From Planctomycetota bacterium (GTDB lineage: Bacteria > Planctomycetota > Phycisphaerae > Sedimentisphaerales > Anaerobacaceae), in NCBI GenBank assembly GCA_020351025.1, contig CP070728.1, forward strand, positions 2,028,104-2,062,723: 34,620 bases of DNA, in the 5' to 3' direction. Positions within the stretch are counted from its first letter, which is position 1, and every line of letters begins with the position of its first letter. Below the pieces are notes generated by a model that worked only from the letters and a program-made list of their open reading frames with translations, was not told the origin of the DNA and made no database searches. Positions 7,207-15,371 of this stretch are shown piece by piece. Both the position numbers and the translations under genes were made by a program.

Positions 7207-8646
7207 ATGGATTTCTCTATTTTCAAGGCATACGATATAAGAGGCATCTATCCTGACCAGCTCAACGAAGAAGATGCGTGGAAAATCGGTTGCGCAACTG
7301 CGCGATTCCTGCCGTCTCTGGTCACCGGCTATGAACGAGGCCAGGCTAATGCACGCTCACTTTGCGTCGGGCGCGATATGAGAACACACAGCAAAGCCTT
7401 AGCAAACGCCCTTATAGAAGGTATAAACGCCGCAGGAATAAACGTTATTGATATAGGAATGATAGATACACCACAAATGTATTTTGCAGTCAATCATCTC
7501 GGCACTTGTGGGGGTGTGCAGGTTACAGCCTCGCATAACCCTGCCAAGTACAACGGCTTTAAAATATCCGGCCTGCAGGCCAAACCTGTTGGTGTTGATA
7601 CCGGCCTAAAAGACATAAAGCACATCGCAACTGCCTTAATTCATACAAAAGGCAGGGTCACAGGTTCCATAGAAAAGTATGATTTGACTGCCGATTACAA
7701 AAATCACGTGCTTAAATTCCTAAAGCCAAATATTAAGCCAATGAAAATTGCCATCGACGCTTCAAACGGAATGGCAGGAAAAATGATTCCTGCACTGTTC
7801 GGTGACCTGCCGATAGAAATTATCGCCCTTAACTTCGAGCACACCGGCAAATTCAAACACGAGCCAAATCCACTCATCGAAGAAAACCTCGCTGGCGTAA
7901 AAACCACCGTAAAGAAAAACAAATGTAATTTCGGCATCTGCTTTGACGGCGACGCCGACAGATTAATGATGGTTGATGAAAAAGCAGCTAATATCAGTTG
8001 CGATTTATTGACTGCCCTGATGGTGCCATACTTTCTGAAAAAGCAGCCCAAGGCCACTGTCGTCTACGACCTGCGAAGCAGCTGGGTCGTCATTGAAGAG
8101 ATTATCAAAAATGGGGGCACGCCGCGAAGAGAACGTGTCGGCCACGCCTTTATGAAAAAGGCCCTGCGAGACTCACACGCCATCTTCGGCGGGGAAGTCT
8201 CCGGCCATTTCTATTATCGCGACAACTTCTATGCCGACTCAGGTTTGATTACATTCGTCCACGTATTAAACATCGTCAGCGAAGCTAAGGTGCCCATAAG
8301 CGAGCTTATAAAACCATTACGAAGATACTATAGCAGCGGGGAGGTAAACTTCGAAGTCGAAGATAAACAAGCCAAAATGAACGAACTCGCCAAAAGATAT
8401 AACGACGGCGATATCGACTACCTCGACGGCGTTACCGTCCGCTATAAAGACTGGTGGTTTAACTGCCGACCCAGCAATACTGAACCACTGCTGCGACTTA
8501 CAGTAGAAGCCAAAACCAAAAAGACCTTCGAAGAAAAGTTCCCCGAAATTGCAAAACAACTCGGCAGGCCGGTCAAAGAGAAAAAGAAAACCAGAAAAAA
8601 AAGAAAAAAAACAGCAATCAAAAAGAAAAAAACGCACAAAAAGTAA
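7207..8646 (+). CDS. Phosphomannomutase/phosphoglucomutase with lysine-rich C-terminal tail
   Basis: This enzyme of the alpha-D-phosphohexomutase family interconverts mannose (or glucose) 6-phosphate and 1-phosphate for sugar-nucleotide synthesis. All four active-site loops are visible: the phosphoserine loop T-A-S-H-N-P (Ser109), the magnesium loop D-G-D-A-D-R, the sugar loop G-E-V-S-G-H, and the phosphate-binding loop R-P-S-N-T-E-P. The start is chosen on AAGGA ahead of the ATG. The enzyme proper ends near residue 452. The last 27 residues (453-479) are almost entirely lysine, arginine and threonine, encoded by an adenine-rich stretch, and are not part of the enzyme fold. The tail may bind nucleic acid or acidic surfaces; its use is unknown. 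ManB-like specificity is a guess. Confidence 0.93.
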   Translation: MDFSIFKAYDIRGIYPDQLNEEDAWKIGCATARFLPSLVTGYERGQANARSLCVGRDMRTHSKALANALIEGINAAGINVIDIGMIDTPQMYFAVNHLGTCGGVQVTASHNPAKYNGFKISGLQAKPVGVDTGLKDIKHIATALIHTKGRVTGSIEKYDLTADYKNHVLKFLKPNIKPMKIAIDASNGMAGKMIPALFGDLPIEIIALNFEHTGKFKHEPNPLIEENLAGVKTTVKKNKCNFGICFDGDADRLMMVDEKAANISCDLLTALMVPYFLKKQPKATVVYDLRSSWVVIEEIIKNGGTPRRERVGHAFMKKALRDSHAIFGGEVSGHFYYRDNFYADSGLITFVHVLNIVSEAKVPISELIKPLRRYYSSGEVNFEVEDKQAKMNELAKRYNDGDIDYLDGVTVRYKDWWFNCRPSNTEPLLRLTVEAKTKKTFEEKFPEIAKQLGRPVKEKKKTRKKRKKTAIKKKKTHKK

Positions 8647-8710
8647 AAAGCAACTATCGAGCCAAAAGACTCTTTGTCTCGATATAAAGTGCATTTTTCA
8701 GGTTAACGAT

Positions 8711-9019
8711 ATGGAAATACATACAAAAACATATCAAACGCCAAATGGCGTCGTAGAAGGCACGCAAACCAAATGGGCCAGCTTCAATATATTATTGGTA
8801 ACAGGTTCCAAAGGTTTCTTAGCCTGCCCTGCGATTGATGTCGACGCCTGCCAACGCTACGGAGTTGCCGCAGCTCTGGTCGAAAGCTCCCCCGACAATC
8901 CCATTGGCACACTCGAGCGTTTTCCAAATCGCAAGATTAGCAAGGTAAACCCAAACGCACAAGCCCTCGGCATCACGGAAGGGATGGACGTCACCGATGC
9001 CTTCGGCCTTATTGCGTAA
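8711..9019 (+). CDS. DUF1805 family protein (YunC-like)
   Basis: A 102-residue cytosolic protein. The whole length matches DUF1805: a start of paired strands, the segment L-L-V-T-G-S-K-G-F-L-A-C, then D-V-D-A-C-Q-R-Y-G-V-A-A-A, and a closing G-M-D-V-T-D-A-F. Its function is not known to me. I took the ATG at 8711, because the in-frame sequence upstream is only the frame-shifted shadow of the lysine-rich tail of the previous gene. The ribosome site is weak (CAGG). It lies 64 bases after the mutase and may share its transcript. Confidence 0.85.
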   Translation: MEIHTKTYQTPNGVVEGTQTKWASFNILLVTGSKGFLACPAIDVDACQRYGVAAALVESSPDNPIGTLERFPNRKISKVNPNAQALGITEGMDVTDAFGLIA

Positions 9020-9064
9020 AATTACAAAAACAACAGTTAAAACCTAAAAGAAGGAAAGAGGAAA

Positions 9065-9799
9065 ATGAAAAAATATTGTCTTACGTTAGCTGTTGTCACT
9101 GCGATGTCGTTGCTCGCAATCTCAGCCGATGCCAAGCACGTTTTAGCAGATATAGACACCTTACACATTACCATTATTCACCCCGACCAAGAACCCAACA
9201 CCGACGGTCTTATATGGGAAAGGTTAAAAGCTCAAATAAACAACCTCATAAGCCAAGCCGGCATCAAAGTATTTTCGCCATCGCCGGATGTAATATACAA
9301 ATTACCTATTTGGCCCGAACTTAAAATTAAAGTCGATATGCTCAAGCTCAAAGATTCGCAACAATATGTGTTCCACATCCAAACACTACTGGCTAAAAAT
9401 ATCTATTTACAAGTAAAACCTCCACTTCGTCAAAAAGCGGACGTCTGGCAAACCGAGCCTGTGATGCAAATTGCAGCGATAAAAAATATGCCCGCTAAAA
9501 TAACAGAAATAGTTCTACAGCAAGTTAACCTGTTTATTCAATCCTACAATGCAGCAAAAGCGCAACCCACCCAAGCGCCCGATGTCAATGACACAACAAC
9601 GGTGACCAAAAGTCAAACAAAGACCGTTAAATCTGAAGCAATTCAATATGAATATATCGCATCAAAAAACAGTCAAGTCTTTCATGGACCCAATTGCAGC
9701 TCAGCCAGGAGAATCAACCCGGAAAATCTCGTCGGCTACAACAACCGAGACGAAGCAATACAAGCTGGAAAAAGACCCTGCAAAAGATGTAAACCATAG
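9065..9799 (+). CDS. Secreted protein with C-terminal Ada-like zinc-binding domain
   Basis: A 244-residue protein with a clear signal peptide (residues 1-23, ending A-D-A). The middle (25-165) is an unrecognised domain with D-T-L-H-I-T-I-I at its start, followed by a low-complexity linker rich in threonine and lysine (170-192). Residues 197-244 form an Ada-type zinc module: Y-I-A-S-K-N-S-Q-V-F-H, then P-N-C-S-S-A and a closing R-P-C-K-R-C-K-P. The Cys pair and the C-x-x-C supply four ligands. This module is often attached to extracellular nucleases and hypothetical proteins, where it may bind DNA or metal. AAGGAAAGAGG precedes the ATG. The next gene begins 23 bases on and is probably cotranscribed. 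Confidence 0.75.
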   Translation: MKKYCLTLAVVTAMSLLAISADAKHVLADIDTLHITIIHPDQEPNTDGLIWERLKAQINNLISQAGIKVFSPSPDVIYKLPIWPELKIKVDMLKLKDSQQYVFHIQTLLAKNIYLQVKPPLRQKADVWQTEPVMQIAAIKNMPAKITEIVLQQVNLFIQSYNAAKAQPTQAPDVNDTTTVTKSQTKTVKSEAIQYEYIASKNSQVFHGPNCSSARRINPENLVGYNNRDEAIQAGKRPCKRCKP

Positions 9800-9822
9800 C
9801 TCAAATCCTAAAAGGACACATA

Positions 9823-10341
9823 ATGGCTGAAGAAAAAAAGCTAATCTTCCGTGAAGTCCAGAGTTTTCCTTTGTGGCTTCGTCTGGCCGTTGCTTTTTCG
9901 ATGGGATTCGCCGTAGTAATTGATTTTTTTGCTCTACACAAGATGCTTTCCCAGCAGAACTTACCCAAACCTTTTTCAATTGCTTCACTCATTATCTGTG
10001 GCATCTTACTTCCCATGGCAATCGCCACACTTTTTCTGCTCTTGAAAATGCAAACAAAAGTCCACAGTGATGGTTTGTATGTCCGTTTTTTCCCATTTCA
10101 CATCCATTATAAAAAGTTTACTGCTGACGATATAAGCGAATGTTTTGCCCGGACATATAAACCGATACGCGAATATGGAGGCTGGGGAATTAGATGTGGC
10201 TTCCGCAGCGGCAGGGCGTATAATGTAAGCGGAAACAAAGGTGTCCAACTCGTCTTGAAAAACGGTAAACGACTGCTTATCGGCTCCCAAAAATCAGAAC
10301 TACTCGCTGAAGCAGTCAGCTCTTTTATCAAGAGCACTTAG
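9823..10341 (+). CDS. DUF6141 family membrane protein
   Basis: A 172-residue protein with two membrane helices (about 18-40 and 50-72), then a cytosolic domain of beta strands and a final helix resembling a PH-like fold. The pattern includes Y-V-R-F-F-P-F-H, then Y-G-G-W-G-I-R, A-Y-N-V-S-G-N-K-G-V-Q-L, and a last I-G-S-Q-K-S-E-L-L-A-E-A. These fit the uncharacterised DUF6141 family. AAAAGGA precedes the ATG. It follows the Ada-like secreted protein closely. No function can be assigned. The 240 bases after it hold no clear gene. Confidence 0.75.
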   Translation: MAEEKKLIFREVQSFPLWLRLAVAFSMGFAVVIDFFALHKMLSQQNLPKPFSIASLIICGILLPMAIATLFLLLKMQTKVHSDGLYVRFFPFHIHYKKFTADDISECFARTYKPIREYGGWGIRCGFRSGRAYNVSGNKGVQLVLKNGKRLLIGSQKSELLAEAVSSFIKST

Positions 10342-10581
10342 CCATTACAAACTGTCCTTAACTTACTGATGGCAAATTTTCCCATTGAATTTTCTACATC
10401 TCCAAATTAGTATTCATACCGTTTAACATTTAACCGTAGCTTAAAAAAGCAAAAAATACATTTCAAAACTTGGAAACAACAGATGAAGACTATCGAAAAC
10501 GTGCTGCAAACTTTAATAAGCGTCCGCATCCCCCTACGAGCGGGTCAAGAACAATCCTCATTATAACGGGAGGCTTTAGGG

Positions 10582-11244
10582 ATGCTTAAAAGGAACTTCC
10601 CCATGAGCAGACAAAACCAAATTCAAACAAATGAAATTTACAAAAATATACCGCTTGAGGACATTCCCTGGAACATAGAAACTCCCCCACAGCTTCTGGT
10701 CGAATTGGTCGACGGCAGGAAAGTGCAGCCGTGCAAAACTATTGATTTGGGCTGTGGTAGCGGTAATTACGCCATTTATCTTGCAACCAGAGGATTCGAG
10801 ATGACGGGAATGGATTGTGCGCCGACAGCCATAAAGATAGCCAAAGAAAACGCACAGAAAAAAGGAGTGAAGTGTAACTTCTTCGCAGCAGATGTTGTGG
10901 ATGACCTCGGTAAAATCAATCAAACCTGGGACTTCGCCTACGATTGGGGCCTGTTGCACCATATATTCCCCCGGCAAAGGCCAAAATACCTTGCAAACGT
11001 CCATCGGATACTTAACCCGAGATGTAAATATCTATCCGCATCTTTGAGTGAAAAGGATAGGGGTTTCGGAGGCTCGGGCAAATACAGGAAAACACAGTTG
11101 GGCACTCTTTTATACTTCTCCAGCGAAGATGAATTGAGGGAATTATTTGAGACGCACTTCGAGATAATCGACCAGCGGACAGTTGAAATAAAAGGTAAAT
11201 TTGAATCTCACACATTCAACTACCTTTTTACGGAAAGAAAATGA
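10582..11244 (+). CDS. Class I SAM-dependent methyltransferase
   Basis: A cytosolic methyltransferase of 220 residues. The SAM-binding motif I is T-I-D-L-G-C-G-S-G-N-Y (about residues 53-63). Motif II ends in G-M-D, followed by A-A-D-V-V-D-D and the post-motif region W-D-F-A-Y-D-W-G-L-L-H-H-I-F. This arrangement resembles TehB/thiopurine-type small-molecule methyltransferases. The conserved cysteines of ArsM arsenite methyltransferases are not evident, so I do not tie it to the arsenic island. Two starts are possible: ATG at 10582 with GGGAGG 8 bases ahead, or ATG at 10603 with AAAGGA ahead. Homologues often begin at the second. The substrate is unknown. mntP follows 91 bases later. Confidence 0.85.
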   Translation: MLKRNFPMSRQNQIQTNEIYKNIPLEDIPWNIETPPQLLVELVDGRKVQPCKTIDLGCGSGNYAIYLATRGFEMTGMDCAPTAIKIAKENAQKKGVKCNFFAADVVDDLGKINQTWDFAYDWGLLHHIFPRQRPKYLANVHRILNPRCKYLSASLSEKDRGFGGSGKYRKTQLGTLLYFSSEDELRELFETHFEIIDQRTVEIKGKFESHTFNYLFTERK

Positions 11245-11335
11245 AATTGAACCCAGCAGGGGCAAAATTACCGGTATTCCAACAAAAGATGGAATAATAA
11301 AAGATAAACAGCAGCAGAAGAAACGTAAAGCAGTT

Positions 11336-11896
11336 ATGGGTTTAATCACAATAATAATTATATCTGTAGGCCTCGCAATGGACGCCTTTGCCGTCTCTAT
11401 CGTCAGCGGCTCAGTCTATAAACAGTTAAAAATAAAGCACATCTTTCGAATAGCCCTTTTCTTCGGAAGCTTTCAGGCATTTATGCCCCTATTGGGGTCT
11501 CTTGCAGGTATGAGTGTAAAACAACATCTGGCAAACTATGACCACTGGATAGCCTTTGGCCTCTTAAGTTCGGTGGGCGTCAAAATGATTTACGAATCAT
11601 TCAAAATCGCACCTGCCAAACAAAACTTTAATCCATCGAATATTTTTATTTTACTAATTCTCTCTGTTGCTACCAGTATTGATGCCCTGGTCGTGGGCAT
11701 AACGCTCTCATTTCTGGAAGTCTCAATCGCAATCGCTGTGGTAATCATTGGCCTGGTAACTTTCACGCTCTCATATCTCGGCGTTTTTATTGGCAAGAAG
11801 GTCGGGCACTTTTTCGAAAGCAAAATAGAAGCCGCCGGCGGCCTGATCCTCATCATACTGAGTGTAAAAATACTCCTTGAGCACCTGCTCCTCTAA
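11336..11896 (+). CDS. mntP: Manganese efflux pump MntP
   Basis: MntP exports excess manganese across the inner membrane. From the ATG at 11336 the protein is 186 residues, the family's normal length, with six membrane helices. Each half has the signature of the family: G-L-A-M-D-A-F-A-V-S (about residues 12-21) and S-V-A-T-S-I-D-A-L-V-V-G in the second half. The acidic residues in these motifs are the likely metal ligands. The reading frame stays open upstream to 11201, but that part overlaps the methyltransferase gene and has no membrane or family features. I saw no yybP-ykoY manganese riboswitch in the 91 bases upstream. Confidence 0.9.
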   Translation: MGLITIIIISVGLAMDAFAVSIVSGSVYKQLKIKHIFRIALFFGSFQAFMPLLGSLAGMSVKQHLANYDHWIAFGLLSSVGVKMIYESFKIAPAKQNFNPSNIFILLILSVATSIDALVVGITLSFLEVSIAIAVVIIGLVTFTLSYLGVFIGKKVGHFFESKIEAAGGLILIILSVKILLEHLLL

Positions 11897-12019
11897 GCAG
11901 CTCACGCAAATCTCTGCTCTGCTATATCTCACCAGAGCGCCGAACTTCGCTGGCCCAGACAACCAAAACACCAGGTACCTTTCAAAAAAACCCGGCACAG
12001 TTATCTCTCAAAAGCACAC

Positions 12020-12048
12020 TTGTCAAGAGCCCTTGTATATGCTATAGA
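12020..12048 (+). promoter_or_regulatory. Sigma-70 promoter for the metallopeptidase/ATP-grasp pair
   Basis: TTGTCA (12020-12025), 17 bases, then TATAGA (12043-12048). This sits in the 251-base gap after mntP and would give a leader of about 95 bases. Nothing else was recognised in that gap. Confidence 0.5.
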
Positions 12049-12147
12049 TGATATTACAGTGCGCATTCGAACAGTGTACGGTCGTAGCTGACTTGAAATT
12101 TGCTCGCTGACCGCTTGTTCCAAACAGTATGAGCCGGGAAAACAGCT

Positions 12148-13170
12148 ATGGCAAAAACGCATAAACCAAAAAATTGGCAGCAGCTGCCCGACGAAGAAAT
12201 TCTGCAAATGAGGATTCGAGACCTAAACGTACAGATCCAAGGCTCGGCCCTCGAGCCACTTATACAAAGGATTTACGATGAACTAGATAGCAAGGGTATT
12301 TCCTTTCACCCGCCATGTTATCTCTCCGACGAGTGGCTCTGCCCTGACAAACTTCCAATTATAGGCATCCCTTTTTGTCTGGCACATCCACGTCTCAAGA
12401 ACATCGAGCAGAAAATAATGCTTGATGTTGAAGGTGGAAGCGAAAAATCGTTTATGAAACTCCTCCGTCACGAATGCGGTCATGCCTTGAACTACGCATA
12501 CCAGCTCTACAGAAGAACACGATGGCGAGAGCTGTTCGGACCTTTCTCTGCAAGGTATTCGGACTCTTATTACTTCCAGCCATACTCCAGACGCTTTGTC
12601 ATTCACTTAGATGGCAATTATGCACAGGCCCATCCGGATGAAGACTTTGCCGAAACGTTCGCCGTCTGGCTTACTCCGGATAGCAAGTGGGAACAAAAGT
12701 ACCGCGGTTGGCCGGTTATCAAAAAACTCCTCTATGTTGACCAGCTAATGAGCAAAATCCGAAACCAAAAGCCGCTCGCTACCGCTCGACAGACACCTCC
12801 ATGGTCAGCCTCGCGAATGACTTCAACCCTCGCCGCACACTATCAACGCAAACGAAGAGTTCTTGGAAGTGAATTCCAAGGATTCTATGACGACAGCCTA
12901 AAAAACCTCTTCACCACAAGGCATAGCGATTCACCTTTTAAAGCCTCAAAGCTCCTGCGCCGTCACCGGCGTCAGATTATTGACAATCTCTCAAGGTGGA
13001 CCGGACACCGAAAGTTCGACATCCATCAGCTCGTGAATAAATTCATTCAGCGATGTGATGCACTTGAGCTGTACGCCAGAACCACCGAGCCGGAAAATGT
13101 CATAGGGGTAACGGCTCTGCTCACCGCTATTGCAAGTAATACGCTGAGGATTACAAAGGATAAACGTTAA
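12148..13170 (+). CDS. Putative zinc metallopeptidase (zinc-binding metallopeptidase, Pfam 15887-like)
   Basis: A 340-residue cytosolic protein without signal peptide. The zinc motif is H-E-C-G-H (His108, Glu109, His112), a form of HExxH. A third ligand is likely Glu169 in D-E-D-F-A-E-T-F-A-V-W. Both fit the uncharacterised family named 'putative zinc-binding metallopeptidase'. Residues beyond about 190 form a basic, helical region. The stop codon overlaps the ATG of the ATP-grasp gene by one base, so the two are translationally coupled and probably act together. The substrate is unknown; with a peptide-ligase-like partner, a small peptide or peptide-modified compound is a reasonable guess. 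Confidence 0.78.
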   Translation: MAKTHKPKNWQQLPDEEILQMRIRDLNVQIQGSALEPLIQRIYDELDSKGISFHPPCYLSDEWLCPDKLPIIGIPFCLAHPRLKNIEQKIMLDVEGGSEKSFMKLLRHECGHALNYAYQLYRRTRWRELFGPFSARYSDSYYFQPYSRRFVIHLDGNYAQAHPDEDFAETFAVWLTPDSKWEQKYRGWPVIKKLLYVDQLMSKIRNQKPLATARQTPPWSASRMTSTLAAHYQRKRRVLGSEFQGFYDDSLKNLFTTRHSDSPFKASKLLRRHRRQIIDNLSRWTGHRKFDIHQLVNKFIQRCDALELYARTTEPENVIGVTALLTAIASNTLRITKDKR

Positions 13171-14186
13171 TGAAGCGCCGATTAAATATCACTGTTCTGG
13201 TCGATACAACGGCCATACCTTCAAACGACCCTGAGTTCAAGGCCGCTCCAAAAGTCCCCACCACTGAACACCACGTCATCGGTTCTTTACGCACATTACA
13301 GCACAAGGTATCAGTCCTCGGTGCAGCAAACGACATCGGAACAATCATAAACTCACTCAAAGAACTAAAGCCTGATATCGTTTTCAATCTGACCGAGCAA
13401 TTCGCTGGCGACCGGCAGATGGACAAAAATATTACTGCGCTCCTTGAATTAACAGACATACCTTTCACCGGCTCCGGTCCCACAGGTCTGATGCTGTGTC
13501 GCGACAAGCGTCTCTGCAAACAACTGCTATCTCTGCACAAAATTCGCGTCCCGGGCTTCATCTACCTACCACGTGACCATTTAGTCGTTATCCCCAAAAA
13601 ACTCCGCTATCCCCTCGTGGTCAAACCCGCATTCGAAGACAGCTCTGAAGGCATCTCAAACGCTTCACTTGTTGCAAATGAAACTGCCCTGAGAGACCGA
13701 GCCAAATTTGTCCACGAACGATGGCAACAAGCTGCCATTGCCGAAGAATACATCGAAGGACGAGAACTTTACATCAGTATCCTCGGCAACAAAAGACTGG
13801 TTGTCTTTCCAATCCGCGAATGTCTGTTCGACTTTAACACAAATGAAGGCCCACAACTTGCCACCTACCGCGTAAAATGGAACGAAGAATTTCGCAAGAA
13901 ATGGAATATTGAATTCGGGTTCGCCAAGCTTGAACCATCAATACTTAGGAACATCGAGCGTACCTGCAAAAGGGTTTATCGCGTTCTGCAGATTAGGGAC
14001 TACGGCCGAATAGACCTCAGACTTACGCCAGAAAATAAGCTTGTAATTCTCGAAGCTAATCCCAACCCCGATATCGCTTATGGGGAAGATGTAGCAGAAG
14101 CGGCCGAAAAGGCTGGTATCTCTTATGAGGAGCTTATTGAACGTATCCTCTTTATCGCCCTGCGAAGATATGACCGATCCTTCTAA
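13170..14186 (+). CDS. ATP-grasp ligase related to D-alanine-D-alanine ligase
   Basis: A 338-residue ATP-grasp enzyme. Visible parts are F-T-G-S-G-P-T-G (99-106), the ATP-binding strand P-L-V-V-K-P-A-F-E-D-S-S-E-G-I (148-162), the E-E-Y-I-E-G-R-E-L segment, and the metal-binding end R-I-D-L-R-L ... I-L-E-A-N-P-N-P-D-I. The order matches D-Ala-D-Ala ligase, which joins two amino acids through an acyl phosphate. The N-terminal substrate domain differs (V-F-N-L-T-E-Q-F-A-G in place of the usual H-G-x-x-G-E-D-G), so cell-wall D-Ala-D-Ala may not be the product. It overlaps the metallopeptidase by one base, and the DUF362 gene follows 29 bases later. Confidence 0.8.
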   Translation: MKRRLNITVLVDTTAIPSNDPEFKAAPKVPTTEHHVIGSLRTLQHKVSVLGAANDIGTIINSLKELKPDIVFNLTEQFAGDRQMDKNITALLELTDIPFTGSGPTGLMLCRDKRLCKQLLSLHKIRVPGFIYLPRDHLVVIPKKLRYPLVVKPAFEDSSEGISNASLVANETALRDRAKFVHERWQQAAIAEEYIEGRELYISILGNKRLVVFPIRECLFDFNTNEGPQLATYRVKWNEEFRKKWNIEFGFAKLEPSILRNIERTCKRVYRVLQIRDYGRIDLRLTPENKLVILEANPNPDIAYGEDVAEAAEKAGISYEELIERILFIALRRYDRSF

Positions 14187-14215
14187 AAAACACATTCTAA
14201 CGACGAAAGTAAAAT

Positions 14216-15307
14216 ATGAGTTCGAAAGTATATTTCATCAAAGCATCAGTAAGCGACGGCGAGCAATTGCTCTCCGACAAAGCCGTTAAATTATTTAATG
14301 CCGCCGGATTTGAAAACTGCTTCACTGAAAATGATTTCACTGCTGTTAAGGTCCACGTCGGAGAAGCAGGTAACACCACATATATAAAGGCCCCTTATAT
14401 TAAAGGTCTTGTCGAAAAACTGCTCTCACTAAAAACAAAACCGTTCTTGACCGACACGAATGCGTTATATTCAGGCCTAAGGCACAACGCTATCGACCAT
14501 CATATTACCGCCGCCGAGCACGGCTTCTCTTTAGAAACCTTAGGAATACCATTCATTGTCCCCGATGGAATTAACGGGACCGCTGAGGCAGCAGTGCAGG
14601 TCAACGGCCAGATTAACAAAGAAGTTTTCATAGCCTATGGTATCGCAAAATGCCAGTCTATCCTCTCGATAGCTCACTTCACCGGCCATATGGCTACCTG
14701 CGCAGCGGCCACATTAAAAACGCTCGGCATGGGCTGCGCAAGCCAGAAAGGAAAAATGCTCCAGCACGCTGCCCTCACACTTACCATTGGCGACAATTGC
14801 AAACGCTGTGGCGAATGTTTTAAGCACTGCCCCGCCGATGCTATTACCATCGATGATGTCAAAGCTCACATCAACCAGGAAAAATGCATTAGCTGTGCAG
14901 AATGTTTGGCCGTCTGCAGATTCTCCGTCGTACAATACAACTGGGGCGAGGAGGACGAAACACTACAAAAAAGCATGGCAGAACACGCCCTCGGCGTACT
15001 CAAAGGAAAAACGCATAAAGCCTCATTTTTTAATTACCTCATCTCCATCACAAAAGACTGCGACTGTTTTGACACGCCTGACATGCCAACAGTCGTCGAT
15101 GATATCGGCATTGTTGCATCGACAGACCCGGTGGCCGTAGATAAAGCAGCTATTGATTTGGTCGAAGAGAAAGCCGGGAAAAAACTGCCTCAACTGGTCA
15201 AGTACGAAAAGATAAAGCCACAATACCAGCTCGAACATGCCCAGCGTATCGGCCTCGGCACTATCAATTACCAGCTTAAAGAAGTTAAATACAAGCAAAC
15301 AAAGTGA
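14216..15307 (+). CDS. DUF362 domain protein with two 4Fe-4S clusters
   Basis: A 363-residue iron-sulfur protein. Residues 1-190 and the C-terminal part form the DUF362 domain, seen in K-V-H-V-G-E-A-G-N-T-T-Y, D-T-N-A-L-Y and the late V-A-S-T-D-P-V-A-V-D segment. Inserted at about 195-245 is a bacterial ferredoxin with two Cx2Cx2Cx3C sets: C-K-R-C-G-E-C-F-K-H-C-P and C-I-S-C-A-E-C-L-A-V-C. These should hold two 4Fe-4S clusters for electron transfer. Such proteins are common in anaerobes; their partner is unknown. It may be cotranscribed with the two genes before it. Confidence 0.88.
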   Translation: MSSKVYFIKASVSDGEQLLSDKAVKLFNAAGFENCFTENDFTAVKVHVGEAGNTTYIKAPYIKGLVEKLLSLKTKPFLTDTNALYSGLRHNAIDHHITAAEHGFSLETLGIPFIVPDGINGTAEAAVQVNGQINKEVFIAYGIAKCQSILSIAHFTGHMATCAAATLKTLGMGCASQKGKMLQHAALTLTIGDNCKRCGECFKHCPADAITIDDVKAHINQEKCISCAECLAVCRFSVVQYNWGEEDETLQKSMAEHALGVLKGKTHKASFFNYLISITKDCDCFDTPDMPTVVDDIGIVASTDPVAVDKAAIDLVEEKAGKKLPQLVKYEKIKPQYQLEHAQRIGLGTINYQLKEVKYKQTK

Positions 15308-15336
15308 ATTTCGTTAAATATTTATCTAACTTTTGC

Positions 15337-15364
15337 TTGCATTTGCTCAAAACACCGCTATAAT
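15337..15364 (+). promoter_or_regulatory. Promoter of the S24 repressor gene (leaderless layout)
   Basis: TTGCAT (15337-15342), 16 bases, then a perfect TATAAT (15359-15364). The ATG of the gene begins 8 bases after the -10, which is where transcription should start. No ribosome site lies between. The mRNA is therefore predicted to begin at or next to its start codon. Confidence 0.65.
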
Positions 15365-15371
15365 TCGTCCT

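Noticed and set aside
8549-8710. Longer start for the DUF1805 gene
   Set aside because: The extra part is the frame-shifted image of the mutase lysine tail; the family begins at 8711.
10582-11244. Arsenite methyltransferase ArsM
   Set aside because: The gene is a SAM methyltransferase near an arsenic island, but the conserved ArsM cysteines are not evident, and it lies 3.5 kb from the operon behind unrelated genes.
11201-11335. Upstream extension of mntP
   Set aside because: It overlaps the methyltransferase end and adds a non-membrane stretch absent from the family; the ATG at 11336 gives the normal length.
11245-11335. yybP-ykoY manganese riboswitch ahead of mntP
   Set aside because: Expected because of the gene, but the conserved core sequences are not present in these 91 bases.
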